From Prochlorococcus sp. AG-388-F11 (lineage in GTDB: Bacteria; Cyanobacteriota; Cyanobacteriia; PCC-6307; Cyanobiaceae): a stretch of DNA of 64,000 nucleotides. Below the pieces are notes generated by a model. The model was not told the origin of the DNA and searched no databases. It saw only the letters and a program-made list of their open reading frames with translations. The translations under genes and the position numbers were made by a program. Position 1 is the first letter of the stretch; each line of letters starts with the position of its first letter. The stretch lies in assembly GCA_003279845.1 (NCBI GenBank), contig QCGP01000004.1, positions 62,001 through 126,000 of the forward strand. The letters are read 5' to 3'. Below, in pieces: positions 20,662 to 30,660 of this stretch.

Positions 20662-22080
20662 TTAGGAATTTAAAACTTGAAGCTTTTGAAGTTGATTTAA
20701 ATTTTCCATAACGTTGTGATTCACTGCAGAATGAGCCAATCTAAGAGCACTAACAACTGATAAAGACTTACTACTACCATGACCAATAACACAAATACCA
20801 TTTACCCCAAGTAATAAGGCACCGCCATGTTCGGCATGATCTAATCTTTTTTTTATTCTTAATAGATTACTTTTTAAAAAAGCTGAACCAACTTTTCCTC
20901 GCCTTCCTCTTGGAAGCTCAGATTTTAAAATATCTAATAAAACACCTCCCACAGACTCAAGAAATTTCAATAATATATTACCGGTAAAGCCATCACAGAC
21001 GACTACATCAAAACTACCTGACAATACATCTCGACCTTCACAATTACCTCCAAAGTCAAAACTTTCTTCATTAGATAATAATTGAAATGTTTTAAGAGAT
21101 AAATCATTTCCTTTGCATTCTTCTTCTCCGATATTTAAAAGGCCAATTCTTGGTTTTTTTACTTGCAAAACATCTTTTGCATAAATATTACCTAAAAGAG
21201 CAAACTGATGAAGATAAGAGGGTTTGCAATCAGTATTTGCACCAACATCTAAAACTAATACAGGACGAGTTTGATCCCTTGTAGGGAATAATGCACCTAT
21301 AGCTGGTCTATCAATCCCTTTCAATCTTCCAATTCTAAATATGGCAGAAGCCATCATTGCTCCAGAATTACCAGCTGAGTAAACAGCTTGCGCTTTATTA
21401 TTCCTTACTAAATCCATTGCGACATTGATACTTGCGTTTTTCCTTTTTCTGACTGCAGTAGCCTCTTCATTCATTCCTATAGGATCTCCACTATCAATTA
21501 ATTCAAGACGATTATTTTCTATTTCTTTTTCAAGTGGTTCTAATAAACCGATTTTTTCTGCTGCATTTTTAACTTTTTCAATTTTGCCAACAAACTTTAT
21601 ATTTATCGGAAATCTGCTAATAGCTTCAAGACAACCCTCTAATATTGGCCCAGGAGCATAATCCCCACCCATACCATCGACTGCGATCCAAATTCTATTA
21701 GATTGCGAGTCCTCTTCCTTTTCTAAAAAATTATCATTGTTTTGTAATCTTTTTAATGGGTCGAAAACTAATGGCTGTAATGTATTTTTTGCTATTGAAC
21801 TAGCATTTGAAACTACGCTACTAGCAGTATTAACAACAGATTCAGCGCTTGAAACTACATTACCTGCAACATTACCTGCAACATTACTAGCAACATTACT
21901 AGCTGTGCTCACCACAGACCCAGCACCAGAAACTACATTGCCCGCCACATTGCTAGCAGTTACTGCAGAACTAGCAGCAGTATCTACTATTGAAGTTACA
22001 GCCGAGTTTCTTTTATACCAAATAACCAATCTTCTAATAGCTTTGGACTTATTAATTTTATGTACAGTCTCTTTCCCCAT
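20662..22080 (-). CDS. plsX: phosphate acyltransferase PlsX with long repetitive N-terminal extension
   Basis: Converts acyl-ACP to acyl-phosphate, the donor for glycerol-3-phosphate acylation. The PlsX core starts about residue 131 (IAVDGMGGDYAPGPILEG) and continues with SGNSGAMMASA, LVLDVGANTDCKP and DGFTGNILLKFLES. At 472 residues it is about 130 longer than typical PlsX (330-350). The extra part has a basic start (KINKSKAIRRLVIWYKR), then about 70 almost uncharged residues rich in Ala, Val, Ser, Asn and Gly (about 28-100), then an acidic linker. The ATG directly abuts the rpaB stop; an internal start for the core alone has no good ATG at 130. The extension is treated separately as a finding. 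Confidence 0.94.
   Translation of the reverse strand: MGKETVHKINKSKAIRRLVIWYKRNSAVTSIVDTAASSAVTASNVAGNVVSGAGSVVSTASNVASNVAGNVAGNVVSSAESVVNTASSVVSNASSIAKNTLQPLVFDPLKRLQNNDNFLEKEEDSQSNRIWIAVDGMGGDYAPGPILEGCLEAISRFPINIKFVGKIEKVKNAAEKIGLLEPLEKEIENNRLELIDSGDPIGMNEEATAVRKRKNASINVAMDLVRNNKAQAVYSAGNSGAMMASAIFRIGRLKGIDRPAIGALFPTRDQTRPVLVLDVGANTDCKPSYLHQFALLGNIYAKDVLQVKKPRIGLLNIGEEECKGNDLSLKTFQLLSNEESFDFGGNCEGRDVLSGSFDVVVCDGFTGNILLKFLESVGGVLLDILKSELPRGRRGKVGSAFLKSNLLRIKKRLDHAEHGGALLLGVNGICVIGHGSSKSLSVVSALRLAHSAVNHNVMENLNQLQKLQVLNS
21857..21904. repeat. four tandem 12-bp units inside the plsX extension
   Basis: Units read acattacctgca, acattacctgca, acattactagca and acattactagct. On the coding (minus) strand each encodes Ala-Gly/Ser-Asn-Val. 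Looser versions of the same Val/Ala/Ser/Asn coding pattern continue on both sides over roughly 21770-21980. The unit length is a multiple of three, so gain or loss of copies would keep the PlsX frame open. Confidence 0.85.
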
Positions 22081-22827
22081 TTATTTACCTTCAAAAGGAG
22101 AAATATCAACAATCCTCTGGAAAAGATATCCTGTACCCCTTGCTGTCAATATCAATTCAGGATTTGCTGGATCGGCCTCAAGTTTTGATCTTAACCTTGA
22201 TATGTGAACATCAACTACTCTTGTATCTACATGCCTTTCAGGTGTATATCCCCATACCTCCTTTAAAATCTCTCCTCTGCTAAATGGCTCGCCTGACCTA
22301 CTTACCAAGAGCTCCAACAGACTAAATTCCATACCAGTTAATCTAATTCTCTCATCGCTTTTAAAAACTTGTCTTCGATTAGTATCAATTTTTATATCAG
22401 TAACCAAAATTAATCCTGAATTAGGCATGCCAGGAATTTGTTCTTTGTCAATTCTTCTTAAAACGCACCTAATTCTAGCTTCTAATTCCTTTGGACTAAA
22501 TGGTTTAACAACATAATCATCAGCCCCTAATTCTAAACCTGTAATCCTGTCTGCAACATCTCCTAATGCAGTTAACATAACGATTGGAACATCAGAGTCT
22601 TTTCTTAATTCTTGACAAACTCCATAGCCATCTAACTTTGGCATCATGACGTCAAGTACTACTAAATCAGGCTCATAATCTTTAAATAACTTTAGTGCTT
22701 CTTTACCATCACTTGCAGTTACAACTTTGTAGCCAATCATGGAGAGGCGCGTCTCCAGAATTCTTCTAATACTTGCCTCATCATCTGCGACAAGAATTGT
22801 TTCTTTAGTTTGACTAGATAGAGCCAT
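22081..22827 (-). CDS. rpaB: OmpR-family response regulator RpaB
   Basis: A 248-residue two-domain regulator: receiver domain residues about 10-125 (acidic pocket ADDE at 14-17, phosphoacceptor Asp59 in VVLDVMMP, conserved Lys in VVKPFSP) and a winged-helix DNA-binding domain (about 145-240, RHVDTRVVDVHISRLRSKLE). The sequence fits RpaB/Ycf27, which in cyanobacteria binds HLR1 elements and controls high-light and photosystem genes. It is immediately followed by plsX with no spacer, placing lipid synthesis genes downstream of a light-stress regulator. An essential-gene role is known for the family, not shown here. Confidence 0.93.
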   Translation of the reverse strand: MALSSQTKETILVADDEASIRRILETRLSMIGYKVVTASDGKEALKLFKDYEPDLVVLDVMMPKLDGYGVCQELRKDSDVPIVMLTALGDVADRITGLELGADDYVVKPFSPKELEARIRCVLRRIDKEQIPGMPNSGLILVTDIKIDTNRRQVFKSDERIRLTGMEFSLLELLVSRSGEPFSRGEILKEVWGYTPERHVDTRVVDVHISRLRSKLEADPANPELILTARGTGYLFQRIVDISPFEGK

Positions 22828-22934
22828 TTGTTTCTATTAGCTAATCAGTAAGAGAATTAATTATTATCCTAATCTAACTTGTAGAGGGGCAATATCCCAA
22901 ACATTCTAGTTCTATTACTTTATTAAAAAACTTA

Positions 22935-24287
22935 ATGTCTAGCAAATTGTCGACTTTTATTTGTCAAAATTGCGGAACCGAAACTTCTCAATACTTTGGG
23001 AAATGCCTAAATTGCAAATCTTGGAATTCCATTGTTGAAGAAATCAAAAGCAAGAGATCTAAATATCAAGATATTAAAAAAAATAAGAAAGCTATAACGT
23101 TTAATGAAATTTCATCAAAAAAAATATCAAGATTTACTAGTGGTTTTAAAGAATTTGATCGAGTTCTTGGAGGTGGAATAGTACCTGGATCTGTTGTTTT
23201 ACTTGGAGGGGAGCCCGGTATAGGTAAAAGCACAATAGTACTTCAATCGGCAGGAAAAATATCTCTTACTGAAAAAGTTTTATACGTAACGGCAGAAGAA
23301 TCCCTAGAACAAGTAAAAATTAGATGGGAAAGATTAAATCAAAAAAGTATAGATCTAAAAATTTTTGCAGAAACAAATTTATCCCAAATTATTGAAGAGA
23401 TCAAACTTGTAAATCCAAGTTTCGCAATTATTGATAGTATTCAAGCCATCCATAACCAAGTGATGGAAAGTTCGCCAGGATCTGTTTCTCAAGTTAGAGC
23501 ATGTTCATCGGAATTGCAAAATTTCGCCAAAGAAAATAATATCGCGCTTTTAATAATTGGTCATGTTACCAAAGATGGCGCTTTAGCTGGTCCCAAAACC
23601 TTAGAGCATTTAGTTGATGTAGTAGTAAACTTTGAAGGGGATAAGATTTCCTCACATAGATTATTAAGAAGTATAAAAAATCGATTTGGATCGACCTTTG
23701 AAATTGGAATTTTTGAAATGCTTGAAGAGGGCTTACGAGAGATCAAAAACCCGGGTTCAATCTTTACAAATAAAGAGAATATTTCAGGAGTAACAACTAC
23801 AATTACCATTGAAGGTACGAGACCATTTGCAGTTGATATACAAGCACTGGTAAATAAAACTTTTTACAGTAACCCAAGAAGAACAACAACTGGAATAAGT
23901 ATTAACAGATTACATCAAATTCTAGCTGTTATTGAAAAACATGTAGGCATTAAATTATCTGAATTTGATTGTTATGTAGCTACTGGGGGTGGTTTTGAGA
24001 TTAATGATCCCTCATCTGACTTAGGAGTAGCAATATCAATCTTATCAAGTTTGAAAAATATTCCCCCTTTAGCTAGTACCTCATTTATTGGGGAATTGGG
24101 TTTGAGCGGTCAAGTTAGAAAATCGAATAACCTTCGAACAAAGATAGAAGAAGCTGTAAGACTAGGGATCAAAAATATCGTAGTGCCAAAACTAGAAGAG
24201 GAACTAAATAATAATTTTCAAAATTTAATAAATATTAAAGAGATATCTAATATTAAAGAAGCAGTTGATTATTCTTTATCAAAATAA
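22935..24287 (+). CDS. radA: DNA repair protein RadA
   Basis: RecA-like ATPase that helps process recombination intermediates by branch migration. The order of domains is complete: a CxxC zinc finger (CQNCGTETSQYFGKCLNCKSW, residues about 9-29), RecA core with Walker A GGEPGIGKST (about 92-101), the RadA-specific KNRFGSTFEIGIFEM motif (about 248-262) and a Lon-protease-like C-terminal domain (from about 290). At 450 residues it is full length. It is divergent from rpaB across a 107-base gap and converges on ycf3. Confidence 0.96.
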   Translation: MSSKLSTFICQNCGTETSQYFGKCLNCKSWNSIVEEIKSKRSKYQDIKKNKKAITFNEISSKKISRFTSGFKEFDRVLGGGIVPGSVVLLGGEPGIGKSTIVLQSAGKISLTEKVLYVTAEESLEQVKIRWERLNQKSIDLKIFAETNLSQIIEEIKLVNPSFAIIDSIQAIHNQVMESSPGSVSQVRACSSELQNFAKENNIALLIIGHVTKDGALAGPKTLEHLVDVVVNFEGDKISSHRLLRSIKNRFGSTFEIGIFEMLEEGLREIKNPGSIFTNKENISGVTTTITIEGTRPFAVDIQALVNKTFYSNPRRTTTGISINRLHQILAVIEKHVGIKLSEFDCYVATGGGFEINDPSSDLGVAISILSSLKNIPPLASTSFIGELGLSGQVRKSNNLRTKIEEAVRLGIKNIVVPKLEEELNNNFQNLINIKEISNIKEAVDYSLSK

Positions 24288-24292
24288 AAAAA

Positions 24293-24814
24293 TCAAAGGT
24301 ACATATCAATTGAGCTTCTGCCTGAGTTTTTCAACCAATTCTCAATATCTAGATACCCACCTGGATATAGTCTCACTGCTTTAGACCAGACTTCAGCAGC
24401 TTTATCAAACCAAATATCTCTCTGATCTAAATCACCATTTTGCTCAGCATATCTTCCCCTTTTTTCATAAATTAAACCTATATTTTTCAAGCATGATGGC
24501 TGTTTGGGATTTTCTGCTAATGCTTTTTCATAAGTTTCAATAGACAAATCCTCTTCACCATTACTCATATATATAATTGCCATATTTTTTAAAGTCTCAC
24601 CCCTATCAATTTTATTTTCTTCAAGCAGTAAACTCTCCTTGTAATACTCTAATGCTTCAGAATAATCCCCATTATTTTGTGCAGCTAAGCCATCTCTATA
24701 ATAAATATATGCCTTTTTTTCTTTCTCAGCTATAGGCATTATTTTTACTATAGATTCAGCAATTACAGTAAAAGCTTTATCAATAAAGTTGTCTCTGTTT
24801 TGATTACTGGGCAC
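24293..24814 (-). CDS. ycf3: photosystem I assembly protein Ycf3
   Basis: A 173-residue TPR protein. Three tandem tetratricopeptide repeats run from about residue 34 to 145 ([48 protein letters not shown], and [18 protein letters not shown]). Ycf3 is a chaperone for photosystem I reaction-centre assembly in cyanobacteria and chloroplasts. The C-terminal end ([24 protein letters not shown]) is the conserved Ycf3 tail. It converges on radA with a 5-base gap. Confidence 0.96.
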   Translation of the reverse strand: MPSNQNRDNFIDKAFTVIAESIVKIMPIAEKEKKAYIYYRDGLAAQNNGDYSEALEYYKESLLLEENKIDRGETLKNMAIIYMSNGEEDLSIETYEKALAENPKQPSCLKNIGLIYEKRGRYAEQNGDLDQRDIWFDKAAEVWSKAVRLYPGGYLDIENWLKNSGRSSIDMYL

Positions 24815-24934
24815 TGCTCTAAATCTAATAAATTAATATAGTAATTTAAAAAATAACTATTTAAAAAATCTAATACATTTATTATTATAGTTAATAATAA
24901 GGTTAAGCATTAATTTGCTTCTATAGCGAAAAAT

Positions 24935-27229
24935 ATGGAGAGCATTCAATTAAACGTTACAGGAATGAAGTGCGGGGGTTGTGTTAGTACTGTTGAAAAA
25001 ATATTGAATAATTCTGATGGGATTGAAAATGTTTCTGTTAACTTGCTTACTGAAAGTGCATATTTTGAAATTACCCAGAAACATATAGAAATAGAAACAG
25101 TTCTCGAAAATCTAAAAGAGAATGGTTTCCCTTCAAAGATTTACATAAATGATTTTTCAAAGAAAATAAATAAAGCAGAATTAGAAAAAAAAAAGAAGTG
25201 GAATAATCAATGGAAAAAACTAACTTTTGCCCTATTACTTTTATTATTTTCAGTTTTAGGACATCTGGCAGAAGGTAGATATATAAATTTTCCAATATTA
25301 GGTAATATATTTTTTCACGCTTCATTAGCAACGTTAGCTCTATTATTTCCTGGCAGACGAATAATTATTAATGGATTTAAATCATTTATTAAGAACCATC
25401 CGGATATGGATTCTTTAGTGGCTCTTGGAGTAATTAGCGCTTATACAACAAGTCTTCTATCCTTAATATTTCCTGCCACTGGTTTTCCTTGTTTTTTTAA
25501 TGAACCAGTTATGCTGTTAGGCTTCATACTAATTGGGCGTTTCTTAGAAGAAAGAGCAAGATATCAAACTGGTTCATCCATCGGAGAATTATTAGATCTT
25601 CAACCTGAATTGGCAAATATATTCACAGAGGACAATCAAATAAAGTCAATAAGAGTAAATACTCTAAGACCTGATCAAGAGATTCAAGTTTTAGCTGGAG
25701 ACAGAGTACCTGCTGACTGCATTGTTACTAAAGGTAATTCATATGTTGATGTTTCACATATTACTGGAGAATCCAAACCTATCGAGGTAAAAGAAGGCGA
25801 AAATCTATCTAGTGGGTCTTTAAATCTTAATTCAACTCTTAGACTTAAAGTACAAAAGGTCGGAGGGGATTCTTCTCTTGCAAAACTAGTAAATCTTATT
25901 GAGTCTGTAAACGCTAGAAAACCTCGCATTCAAAGAATTGCTGATGAAATTGCAGGCAAATTTACTTACTTTGTACTTATTTTTGCTACTTTAACCTTTT
26001 TCTTTTGGTGGAAGGGGGCAAAAAACATTTGGCCTGATTTATTAAGTTATAAGCATCAATTCATCACTCACTCAAGCCATACACTTCATAGTTCGCTCGG
26101 TAGTAATGCTGAGAATTTTCTTAGTTTAGCAATTCAATTGTCAATTGCTGTTTTAGTAATAGCTTGTCCTTGCGCATTAGGTTTAGCCACCCCAACTGTA
26201 ATAACTGTCGCATCAGGTAAAGCAGCAAAAAAAGGGGTCTTATTTAAAGGCGGGGACAAAATAGAGATGGCTTCAAAAATTAATCTCATTATTTTTGACA
26301 AGACAGGTACTTTAACGAAAGGTAAGCCTTTCATTGTTGATTATAAAAATAATGATGATCATTCATTTTTATTAAGAATAGCTGCCAGTTTAGAAAAGGA
26401 GAGCAGACATCCAATCGCAGATGCCTTAATTCAGGAGGCAAAAAAACAAAATTTAAGTTTATTTCCAATAAAGAAAATTTTCACTCATTCAGGTCGAGGT
26501 ATTTCTGGAGAACTAGAGTCAATTGATGGACTTATTAATATTGGAAATATTGAATGGCTACTAAGTAAAGGAATAATTATTGATAGTGATGCAAATAAAG
26601 TCATTGAAAATGAAGAGACAAAAACCAACACTATCATTGGAGTAAGTATCAAAGATAAGTTATTAGGCTTTATCTTCCTAGGAGATTTACTCAGAGATGA
26701 TTCAATTAAAACAGTTCAAAATTTAAGAGAAAACAAATTTAAAATTAATATTTTAAGTGGAGATAGGAAACAAACAGTTTTAGCCTTAGCAAAAAAAATT
26801 GGTTGTCAAGAAACAGAGGTAAAATGGGATCTTCTTCCTGAAATGAAGCTAAAGACTATAGAAAATTTAAAAATTAATAATAAAGTAGCAATGATTGGTG
26901 ATGGTATTAATGATGTCCCAGCCTTAGCATCTTCAGACTTAGGAATTGCGGTGGGATCAGGAACTCAAATAGCCAAGGCAAATGCAGATGTAGTATTGAT
27001 GGGAGATCAACTAAATGGATTACCCTACGCCTTAAATCTTGCAAAAAAAACTATAAGAAAAATAAAGCAAAATCTAACCTGGGCTTTTGGTTACAACTTA
27101 CTAGCTATACCCTTAGCAGCCGGCATTTTATTCCCTAAATACGGTATTCTTCTTACTCCCTCAATAGCAGCATTATTGATGGCTATTAGCTCTATTACAG
27201 TTGTAATTAATGCTTTATCTTTGGATTAA
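24935..27229 (+). CDS. copper-type P1B ATPase
   Basis: A 764-residue heavy-metal-transporting ATPase. The N-terminal metal-binding domain has GMKCGGC (Cys13 and Cys16); then come transmembrane helices, the TGES actuator loop, the metal-site CPC in IACPCALGLATP, the phosphorylation motif DKTGTLTKG, the HP motif (SRHPIADAL) and GDGINDVPAL. The CPC and single GMxCxxC domain indicate Cu(I) transport. Cyanobacteria have two such pumps, CtaA-like import and PacS-like thylakoid delivery of copper to plastocyanin; I cannot tell which from sequence alone. A Pro/His-rich loop around residues 370-390 (HQFITHSSHTLHSS) might bind metal. tmk starts directly after its stop. Confidence 0.93.
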   Translation: MESIQLNVTGMKCGGCVSTVEKILNNSDGIENVSVNLLTESAYFEITQKHIEIETVLENLKENGFPSKIYINDFSKKINKAELEKKKKWNNQWKKLTFALLLLLFSVLGHLAEGRYINFPILGNIFFHASLATLALLFPGRRIIINGFKSFIKNHPDMDSLVALGVISAYTTSLLSLIFPATGFPCFFNEPVMLLGFILIGRFLEERARYQTGSSIGELLDLQPELANIFTEDNQIKSIRVNTLRPDQEIQVLAGDRVPADCIVTKGNSYVDVSHITGESKPIEVKEGENLSSGSLNLNSTLRLKVQKVGGDSSLAKLVNLIESVNARKPRIQRIADEIAGKFTYFVLIFATLTFFFWWKGAKNIWPDLLSYKHQFITHSSHTLHSSLGSNAENFLSLAIQLSIAVLVIACPCALGLATPTVITVASGKAAKKGVLFKGGDKIEMASKINLIIFDKTGTLTKGKPFIVDYKNNDDHSFLLRIAASLEKESRHPIADALIQEAKKQNLSLFPIKKIFTHSGRGISGELESIDGLINIGNIEWLLSKGIIIDSDANKVIENEETKTNTIIGVSIKDKLLGFIFLGDLLRDDSIKTVQNLRENKFKINILSGDRKQTVLALAKKIGCQETEVKWDLLPEMKLKTIENLKINNKVAMIGDGINDVPALASSDLGIAVGSGTQIAKANADVVLMGDQLNGLPYALNLAKKTIRKIKQNLTWAFGYNLLAIPLAAGILFPKYGILLTPSIAALLMAISSITVVINALSLD

Positions 27230-27868
27230 ATGAAAGGAAAATTTATCGTTATTGAGGGTATTGATGGATGTGGTAAAACTACCCAAATAGATGAACTATC
27301 TAAATGGCTACCTCATAGTGGTCTAATAAAGAAAGGATCTAAATTAATCACAACTAGAGAGCCGGGAGGCAGTCTTTTAGGAAAAAAGCTTAGAGGACTG
27401 ATTCTTGATAATAATGAAAATAACAAGCCTTCATCTCTTGCGGAATTATTGCTTTATTCAGCGGATAGAGCTGAACACGTTTCCAAAATTATTTCACCTG
27501 CTTTAAATAAAAATGATTGGGTAATAAGTGATAGATTTTCCGATTCCACCTTGGCTTATCAAGGTTATGGAAGAAATATAAATATAGAAATAATTAAAAA
27601 GATTGAATCTATTGTGTGTCAAGGAGAATCTCCTGATCTCACTTTCTTCTTAGAAATTTCTCCAGAAGAGAGCATATTCCGAAGAAAAAATGAAATTCCT
27701 GACAGAATAGAATCAGAGGGTATTAGATTTTTAGAAAAAGTAAATGAAGGCTTCAAACTAATTGCTAAACAAAAAAACTGGAAAGTAATATCTGCTTCAC
27801 AAAATATTAAAACTATTTCTAATCAAATTAAAGAGACTTTGCTAAACAACTTTTCTAATAACAAATGA
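27230..27868 (+). CDS. tmk: thymidylate kinase
   Basis: Phosphorylates dTMP to dTDP. The 212-residue enzyme has the P-loop [11 protein letters not shown] (about residues 8-18), the TREPGG motif, the [15 protein letters not shown] motif (about 100-114) and the C-terminal lid region. It starts immediately after the copper ATPase stop and overlaps holB by four bases (ATGA), the common tmk-holB arrangement. Confidence 0.96.
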   Translation: MKGKFIVIEGIDGCGKTTQIDELSKWLPHSGLIKKGSKLITTREPGGSLLGKKLRGLILDNNENNKPSSLAELLLYSADRAEHVSKIISPALNKNDWVISDRFSDSTLAYQGYGRNINIEIIKKIESIVCQGESPDLTFFLEISPEESIFRRKNEIPDRIESEGIRFLEKVNEGFKLIAKQKNWKVISASQNIKTISNQIKETLLNNFSNNK

Positions 27869-28827
27869 TTCAGGTTAAAAAAAATAATTTTTTCTTGAAT
27901 GAAGAAGTCAATACCTATCTTAAAAACATAATTGAAAACAAATCATTTACTAATGGTTATATATTTTATGGTGCTGAAGGAGTAGGGAAAAAACAAACTG
28001 CTCTTCAATTTATAAAAGAGATTTTCAAACAGTCTTCACCAAGCGAAAATGTTGAAGAGAGAATTACAAATAATAACCATCCAGATTTTTTAATTATTGA
28101 ACCTGATTCTTTTTTGGCAACTAAAAGTTCAGGAATTTCAGATCTTGAAAAAACAATAAAAAGTGGATCTGAGATTATTAAGATTGCTCAAATACGTAAT
28201 ATCAAAACTTTTCTTAGTCAAAAATCTATAAACTCAGAAAAAAAAATTGTTTTAATTATTGATGCACACTTATTAAACGAAGCAGCCTCAAATTGCCTTT
28301 TAAAAACCTTAGAAGAACCTAGTAACGGCATTTTTATTTTACTAACATCTAAATTAAACCTTCTTTTAGATACAATCATCTCAAGATGTCAAATCGTCAG
28401 ATTTAGATCTTTTTCTAATAAACAAATAAAGTCTATTTTAAAAGAATATTTAGAAATTTCTGAATTGAACATTAATACAAAATTAAAATTTGAAGATTTA
28501 ACAAACTCTGCAAATGGATCTCCAAATCAATTATTGAAAAATATTGAAATTTGGAATGATTTTTCAGATGAAATTATTAGTAAATTGGATTCTCCAATAA
28601 AAAATAGTCTGGAAATATTAGAAATATCTAAATCAATATCTGAAAAATTAGAAATTTTTCAACAGATTTACTTAGTAAATTTAATTCAAACTATTTGGTG
28701 GAGAAAAACAAAAAATATCGTTTTAGTTAAAAAACTTGAAAATTTAAAATATCTCTTAAGAAAAAACATTCAACCAAGGTTGGCATGGGAAATTACTTTC
28801 TTAAAAATTTCAATGGAAAATATATAA
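27865..28827 (+). CDS. holB: DNA polymerase III delta' subunit
   Basis: Clamp-loader AAA+ subunit. The 320-residue protein has a P-loop-like segment [16 protein letters not shown] (about residues 36-51), the sensor-1 region [15 protein letters not shown] and the SRC motif (SRCQIVRF) of clamp-loader subunits. Overlap with tmk supports the call. The C-terminal third is divergent and AT-driven. It converges on rpaA with a two-base gap. Confidence 0.9.
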   Translation: MIQVKKNNFFLNEEVNTYLKNIIENKSFTNGYIFYGAEGVGKKQTALQFIKEIFKQSSPSENVEERITNNNHPDFLIIEPDSFLATKSSGISDLEKTIKSGSEIIKIAQIRNIKTFLSQKSINSEKKIVLIIDAHLLNEAASNCLLKTLEEPSNGIFILLTSKLNLLLDTIISRCQIVRFRSFSNKQIKSILKEYLEISELNINTKLKFEDLTNSANGSPNQLLKNIEIWNDFSDEIISKLDSPIKNSLEILEISKSISEKLEIFQQIYLVNLIQTIWWRKTKNIVLVKKLENLKYLLRKNIQPRLAWEITFLKISMENI

Positions 28828-28829
28828 AA

Positions 28830-29612
28830 TTAATCTACTGCAGAATTTATCAAGTTAGGATTTCTTGCTTGAATAAACTCTTGCCTAGCAGTTTCCACTT
28901 GAGCGCCAATAGGTAATTCAAGACAATATCCAGCACCGTATACAGTTTTTATATAAACAGGTTTACGTGGATCGGGTTCAAGTTTAGTGCGTAAGTGTCT
29001 AATATGGACTCTTATAGTCTCAATATCATCATCAGGTTCATATCCCCATACTTCTTTAAGAATTAATGCTGGCGATACAGTTTGACCATGCCTCTGCAAA
29101 AGACAATGAAGCAGTTCAAATTCAAGATGCGTTAACCTAACAGGAGATTCAAACCATATAGCTTCAAATCTTTCTGGAACAAGAGTTAATGGACCATAAT
29201 TTAATATTTCTTGCTGGTTACTAGAATTTAATTGCACTCTGTTGGTTCTTCTTAATAAAGCTTTTATACGTACATGTAATTCTTCTAGATCGAATGGTTT
29301 AGTAATGTAATCATCAGCTCCAGAATTAAACCCAGTAACTTTATCTTTAAGGCCGCCTAATGCAGTTATCATCAAAATTGGTATATTTGATGTTCTTTCA
29401 TCTCTTCTTAGTCGCTGGCATAAAGTTAATCCATCAACACTTGGCAGCATTAAATCTAAGAGTATTAAATCTGGTGAATATTGAAGAGCTAATGCTTGAC
29501 CTTTAATTCCATCTTCAGCTTTTTGGACATCGAAACCTGAATGTTCTAAATGCCTAGCCACCAAATCACGCATATCACGATCGTCTTCAATTAAGAGGAT
29601 TGAAATTTTCAT
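28830..29612 (-). CDS. rpaA: OmpR-family response regulator RpaA
   Basis: Receiver plus winged-helix regulator of about 260 residues, strongly resembling RpaA, the output regulator of the cyanobacterial circadian clock (phosphorylated through SasA). The receiver has the acidic IEDD pocket, phosphoacceptor Asp in [12 protein letters not shown] and TKPFDLEE; the DNA-binding domain contains [20 protein letters not shown] and [15 protein letters not shown] chose ATG at 29612, which gives [11 protein letters not shown] and aligns with the usual MKxRIL start; a TTG three codons upstream is the longer option. Prochlorococcus has a reduced clock lacking kaiA, so RpaA here probably works in an hourglass-like system (established knowledge, not visible here). 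Confidence 0.93.
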   Translation of the reverse strand: MKISILLIEDDRDMRDLVARHLEHSGFDVQKAEDGIKGQALALQYSPDLILLDLMLPSVDGLTLCQRLRRDERTSNIPILMITALGGLKDKVTGFNSGADDYITKPFDLEELHVRIKALLRRTNRVQLNSSNQQEILNYGPLTLVPERFEAIWFESPVRLTHLEFELLHCLLQRHGQTVSPALILKEVWGYEPDDDIETIRVHIRHLRTKLEPDPRKPVYIKTVYGAGYCLELPIGAQVETARQEFIQARNPNLINSAVD

Positions 29613-30017
29613 ATTTATCAACTATTAAATTAAAATTAAGTTTTAGTAATATGATTCTCTCAAGAATTTATAAAGATTGCTGAATTAGTGTAAACAATTT
29701 TATCAACTAGATTTATCATACAACCTAGTAGCACCAATTGATTAGATGGAAATTGCAGATTTTAAAAAAATTGAAATTTTAGAATTTCTTTCGATTCTAT
29801 TTACTTTTTCTTAATAATCAAAGAATTTTAGAAACTAATAATAGTTAAATTTAAAGGAATATCTAATTCAGATTGCCATTGTAAGGTACATAAAAATTAA
29901 ATTAAATGAAGATTTTCAATTGTCAAATAGGAAGGGATTAACTTAGTTTAAAGTTTAAATTTCTCCAGAATGTTTAAATTAATAATTTTGCCTATATTAA
30001 AAAAAATTTAAGTATTT
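29613..30017. other. AT-rich intergenic region between rpaA and an unknown gene
   Basis: About 400 bases with no convincing gene. One 22-codon ATG frame exists on the plus strand (29746-29814, hydrophobic end), too short to support. The region should contain the rpaA promoter on the minus strand and that of the following gene on the plus strand. I see no clear terminator or repeat. Confidence 0.6.
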
Positions 30018-30377
30018 ATGAAAAAGAAGCCTATTATTTATTCAGATTTATCAAAGAAACAACTAGATAATCTTAAAGAACTTTACATTCAAAAAAAAGT
30101 TGAATCGATGAGTCATAAGGAACTTAAACAATATGTACTAGAAATTATTTCTCATCAGATAAACGATACTATTGGCAAAGAAGAGGAAATGGAAGCATGG
30201 AGAGAAATGTCAGATTTTTTTGGAGAACAATTTGAAATAATTATCCTAGAAATACAAACAAAATATATTGACGATAAAAACGTAATGGAAACAGAAGTAG
30301 ATTCTCAGAAACAAAGAATAGAATTACTTGAAAGGAATAATTTCGATCAAGAGAAAAAAGATATGTGGGATGACTAG
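30018..30377 (+). CDS. hypothetical protein, highly charged and helical
   Basis: A 119-residue protein with very high Lys/Glu/Asp content and no membrane segment. It is predicted by eye to be mostly helical, with coiled-coil-like stretches in the second half (VMETEVDSQKQRIELLERNN). I do not recognise a family. It is isolated between two long AT-rich gaps, and its ATG-initiated frame with acidic C-terminus (KKDMWDD) looks like a genuine protein. Function is unknown. Confidence 0.65.
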   Translation: MKKKPIIYSDLSKKQLDNLKELYIQKKVESMSHKELKQYVLEIISHQINDTIGKEEEMEAWREMSDFFGEQFEIIILEIQTKYIDDKNVMETEVDSQKQRIELLERNNFDQEKKDMWDD

Positions 30378-30487
30378 AATTTCAAAATGGTGTGTAAGTC
30401 AAACGATACAAACAAAAATATGTCTTAATTTTTAAAAATTTAAAAATCTATAAAAGAACTTTTTCACTTGCGTAGAGAAATTAGTAA

Positions 30488-30587
30488 ATGTTCTAATTAC
30501 TGTTCTTAAAAAAAAACTTTTTTTTATTTTATTTACGTATTTATAACTAATCTTGATCTTTTTTGATGTTCTATATACTGTCCTTAA
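30488..30587. repeat. pair of 22-bp imperfect direct repeats, 78 bases apart
   Basis: Copies at 30488-30509 and 30566-30587 match at 19 of 22 positions. The 78-base period is a multiple of three, and on the minus strand both copies fall in the same open frame, reading LRTVIRT and LRTVYRT. This suggests a repeated protein segment rather than a random DNA repeat, although that frame has no start codon. Confidence 0.5.
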
Positions 30588-30660
30588 TAAGTTATCAAAT
30601 TTACTTGAATATATCTTCGGCTAACCACTATTTAACAAAAAAAGAGTTCGAATAAATAAG

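Noticed and set aside
21737-22207. Long plus-strand open frame opposite plsX, rich in Thr, Leu and Ala
   Set aside because: It is the mirror of the repetitive plsX extension; the minus-strand gene has strong family motifs, and this frame has none.
29746-29814. 22-codon ATG frame (MEIADFKKIEILEFL...) in the rpaA upstream gap
   Set aside because: Too short, no family match visible, and AT-rich sequence generates such frames by chance.
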